A stretch of 64,000 bases of DNA from Polynucleobacter sp. 71A-WALBACH (lineage in GTDB: Bacteria; Pseudomonadota; Gammaproteobacteria; Burkholderiales; Burkholderiaceae): contig NZ_JACVOP010000001.1 of the NCBI RefSeq assembly GCF_018882365.1, positions 496,001 through 560,000 on the forward strand, written 5' to 3'. Position numbers and translations under genes: made by a program. Positions 61,825-64,000 of the stretch are shown one piece after another (positions within the stretch are counted from its first letter, which is position 1; every line of letters starts with the position of its first letter). The notes below the pieces were generated by a model that searched no databases, had not been told where the DNA came from, and saw only the letters and a program-made list of their open reading frames with translations.

Positions 61825-64000
61825 ATGACTACACAAATGAATACAGACCTTCGTCCAATCGCACAGGGTCTCTACGATCCACAAAATGAGCATGATGCTT
61901 GCGGCGTAGGATTCGTCGCTCATATCAAGGGCAAGAAGTCGCACGAGATTGTTGCTCAGGGATTGAAAATTCTTGAGAACTTAGATCACCGGGGTGCAGT
62001 TGGTGCTGACCCATTGATGGGGGATGGCGCTGGAATTTTGATTCAGGTTCCTGATACTTTGTATCGCGAAGAGATGGCTAAGCAAGGTATCGAGTTGCCA
62101 CCATTTGGTGAGTACGGCGTTGGTATGATTTTCTTGCCTAAAGAGCATGCATCCCGTTTGGCTTGCGAACAAGAATTAGAGCGCACTGTTCGCTTAGAGG
62201 GTCAGGTTGTTTTGGGTTGGAGAGATGTGCCTATCGATGTGAAGTTACCGATGTCTCCAACTGTGCAAATGACGGAGCCATTTATTCGTCAAATTTTTAT
62301 TGGACGTGGCCGCGACATCATGACAACAGATGCGCTGGAGCGTAAGTTGTATGTCATTCGCAAAACTGCTAGCCATGCAATTCAAGATTTGCATTTGAAG
62401 CACGGTAAAGAGTATTTTGTTGCTTCAATGTCTGCTCGCACCATTGTTTACAAAGGCTTGCTGTTGGCGAACCAGGTAGGTGCGTACTATAAAGACTTGC
62501 AAGATTCACGCACAGTGTCCGCATTGGCGTTAGTGCATCAGCGCTTCTCCACAAATACCTTCCCAGCATGGGAATTGGCCCATCCGTACCGCATGATTGC
62601 GCATAACGGTGAGATCAATACTGTTAAAGGTAACGTGAACTGGGTGAACGCGCGCGAAGGTGCTATTAGTTCACCAGTGTTGGGAGATGACCTCAAAAAA
62701 TTATGGCCACTAATTTATCCAGGCCAGTCTGACACCGCTTGTTTCGATAACTGTTTAGAGTTGTTGGTGATGTCAGGTTATCCATTAGCGCAAGCCATGA
62801 TGATGATGATTCCAGAGGCATGGGAACAACATACCTTGATGGATGACAACCGTCGCGCTTTCTATGAATACCATGCTGCAATGATGGAGCCATGGGATGG
62901 TCCGGCTGCTATGGCGTTTACAGATGGTCGCCAGATTGGCGCTACCCTGGATCGCAATGGTTTGCGTCCAGCTCGTTATTACGTGACCGATGATGATTTG
63001 GTCATCATGGGTTCTGAGGCTGGCGTATTGCCAATTCCGGAAAGCAAGATTGTTCAAAAGTGGCGCTTGCAACCAGGCAAAATGTTCATGATTGATATGG
63101 AGCAGGGTCGCATTATTGATGACGTCGAATTGAAAGACGCAGTCTCTAAAGCTAAGCCCTATAAGAGCTGGATCGATGCGGTACGCGTTAAGCTCGATGA
63201 GGTTGACGCCAGCAAAGATGACCTGATTGATGAAAAAACGACTATTCGTCCAGCTGCAAAATTATTAGATCGTCAGCAAGCTTTTGGCTATACCCAAGAG
63301 GATATCAAGTACCTCATGGCACCTATGGCCATGAACGGTGAAGAGGCAATTGGATCAATGGGTAACGATAGCCCATTGGCTGTACTCTCCAATAAGAATA
63401 AGCCGCTCTATAACTACTTTAAGCAGTTGTTTGCACAGGTGACCAATCCTCCGATTGACTCGATCCGTGAAAACATGGTGATGTCATTGGTTTCGTTCAT
63501 TGGGCCGAAGCCGAATTTGTTGGATACCAACAATATCAACCCACCAATGCGTTTGGAAGTAAGTCAGCCAATTTTAGATTTCGACGATATGACCAAGATT
63601 CGTCATATTGGCCATTACACCAACGGTAAGTTCCGTTCATATGAATTGGATATTTGCTATCCAGCATCTTGGGGTAAAGCAGGTATCGAGGCTCGCTTAG
63701 CATCTTTGTGCGCTGAAGCGGCTGATGCTGTTCGCTCCGGTTACAACATCTTGATCGTGAGCGATCGTCAGGTAGATGAGCAGCATGTGGCTATTCCTGC
63801 ATTGTTGGCAACTTCTGCAATTCACCAGCACTTGGTTGAAAAAGGTTTGCGCACTAGCGTTGGCCTCGTGGTTGAAACCGGTAGCGCGCGTGAGACACAT
63901 CACTTCGCACTCTTGGCTGGCTATGGAGCTGAAGCAGTTCATCCATACCTAGCAATGGAAACTTTGGCTGAGATGGCTAAGGGCTTATCTGGCGATCTGT
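61825..64000 (+). CDS. gltB: Glutamate synthase large subunit, N-terminal part (runs off window end)
   Basis: GltB makes glutamate from glutamine and 2-oxoglutarate. The visible 725 residues cover the class II glutaminase domain, whose nucleophile Cys26 in HDACGVGF is exposed when the first 25 residues are removed, with DHRGAVGADPLMGDGAGI, STNTFPAWELAHPYRMIAHNGEINT, and then the central domain beginning at about residue 470. ATG 61825 is the first in the frame. Gln/ammonia tunnelling and the FMN domain lie beyond the window; gltD would be expected downstream. Confidence 0.97.
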   Translation, partial: MTTQMNTDLRPIAQGLYDPQNEHDACGVGFVAHIKGKKSHEIVAQGLKILENLDHRGAVGADPLMGDGAGILIQVPDTLYREEMAKQGIELPPFGEYGVGMIFLPKEHASRLACEQELERTVRLEGQVVLGWRDVPIDVKLPMSPTVQMTEPFIRQIFIGRGRDIMTTDALERKLYVIRKTASHAIQDLHLKHGKEYFVASMSARTIVYKGLLLANQVGAYYKDLQDSRTVSALALVHQRFSTNTFPAWELAHPYRMIAHNGEINTVKGNVNWVNAREGAISSPVLGDDLKKLWPLIYPGQSDTACFDNCLELLVMSGYPLAQAMMMMIPEAWEQHTLMDDNRRAFYEYHAAMMEPWDGPAAMAFTDGRQIGATLDRNGLRPARYYVTDDDLVIMGSEAGVLPIPESKIVQKWRLQPGKMFMIDMEQGRIIDDVELKDAVSKAKPYKSWIDAVRVKLDEVDASKDDLIDEKTTIRPAAKLLDRQQAFGYTQEDIKYLMAPMAMNGEEAIGSMGNDSPLAVLSNKNKPLYNYFKQLFAQVTNPPIDSIRENMVMSLVSFIGPKPNLLDTNNINPPMRLEVSQPILDFDDMTKIRHIGHYTNGKFRSYELDICYPASWGKAGIEARLASLCAEAADAVRSGYNILIVSDRQVDEQHVAIPALLATSAIHQHLVEKGLRTSVGLVVETGSARETHHFALLAGYGAEAVHPYLAMETLAEMAKGLSGDL

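Overview
The window looks like a chromosome segment from a freshwater betaproteobacterium of the order Burkholderiales, most like Polynucleobacter. This is an inference from gene order (rrn, tRNA-Tyr-Gly-Thr, tuf, tRNA-Trp, secE-nusG, rplKAJL-rpoBC, str, S10, spc and alpha clusters, then cutA-dsbD-hemB-engB), moderate GC content, AT-rich spacers and compact proteins. No species name can be read from the sequence itself.

Positions 1-6043 are accessory DNA. They hold part of an AbiEi-like antitoxin gene with two palindromic operators, a frameshifted small ORF, a truncated nucleotidyltransferase gene behind an intact HTH gene with its own palindrome, a 583-residue protein with a PD-(D/E)XK nuclease-like core and integrase-repeat-like motifs, a tyrosine integrase, an excisionase-like protein and a divergent Cro-type regulator. 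The block stops at the 3' end of tRNA-Arg(CCG), the classic site for integrative elements. Its far end lies outside the window.

Positions 6044-9826 are housekeeping genes: tRNA-Arg, a small membrane protein resembling the N-terminus of cytochrome c5, rsmI, a SIS sugar isomerase, a DolP-like BON lipoprotein, a c-type cytochrome and a GNAT acetyltransferase. Positions 9827-15500 hold a complete rRNA operon (16S, tRNA-Ile, tRNA-Ala, 23S, 5S) with a good promoter, boxA sites and a strong terminator.

Positions 15531-48370 are the translation and transcription super-cluster. It starts with a tRNA/tuf/secE/nusG unit and continues through rplKAJL, rpoBC, rpsLG-fusA-tuf-rpsJ, the S10 genes, the spc genes with secY, and the alpha genes. 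The two tuf copies appear to be nucleotide-identical. The spacers are rich in RNA structure: an L10-type leader with a hairpin against the rplJ ribosome binding site, competing hairpins before rpoB, terminator-promoter pairs before rpsL, rplC and rplN, and three hairpins before rplN.

Positions 48395-64000 hold cutA, dsbD, hemB, engB, cytochrome c4, lysA, an LptM-like lipoprotein, cyaY, aroB, aroK, a reduced pilQ locus opposite a class A penicillin-binding protein, a REP-associated tyrosine transposase with a nearby inverted repeat, and the first 725 codons of gltB. The most interesting spots are the nuclease-like island gene, the reduced pilQ locus, and the RNA switches before rpoB and rplN.
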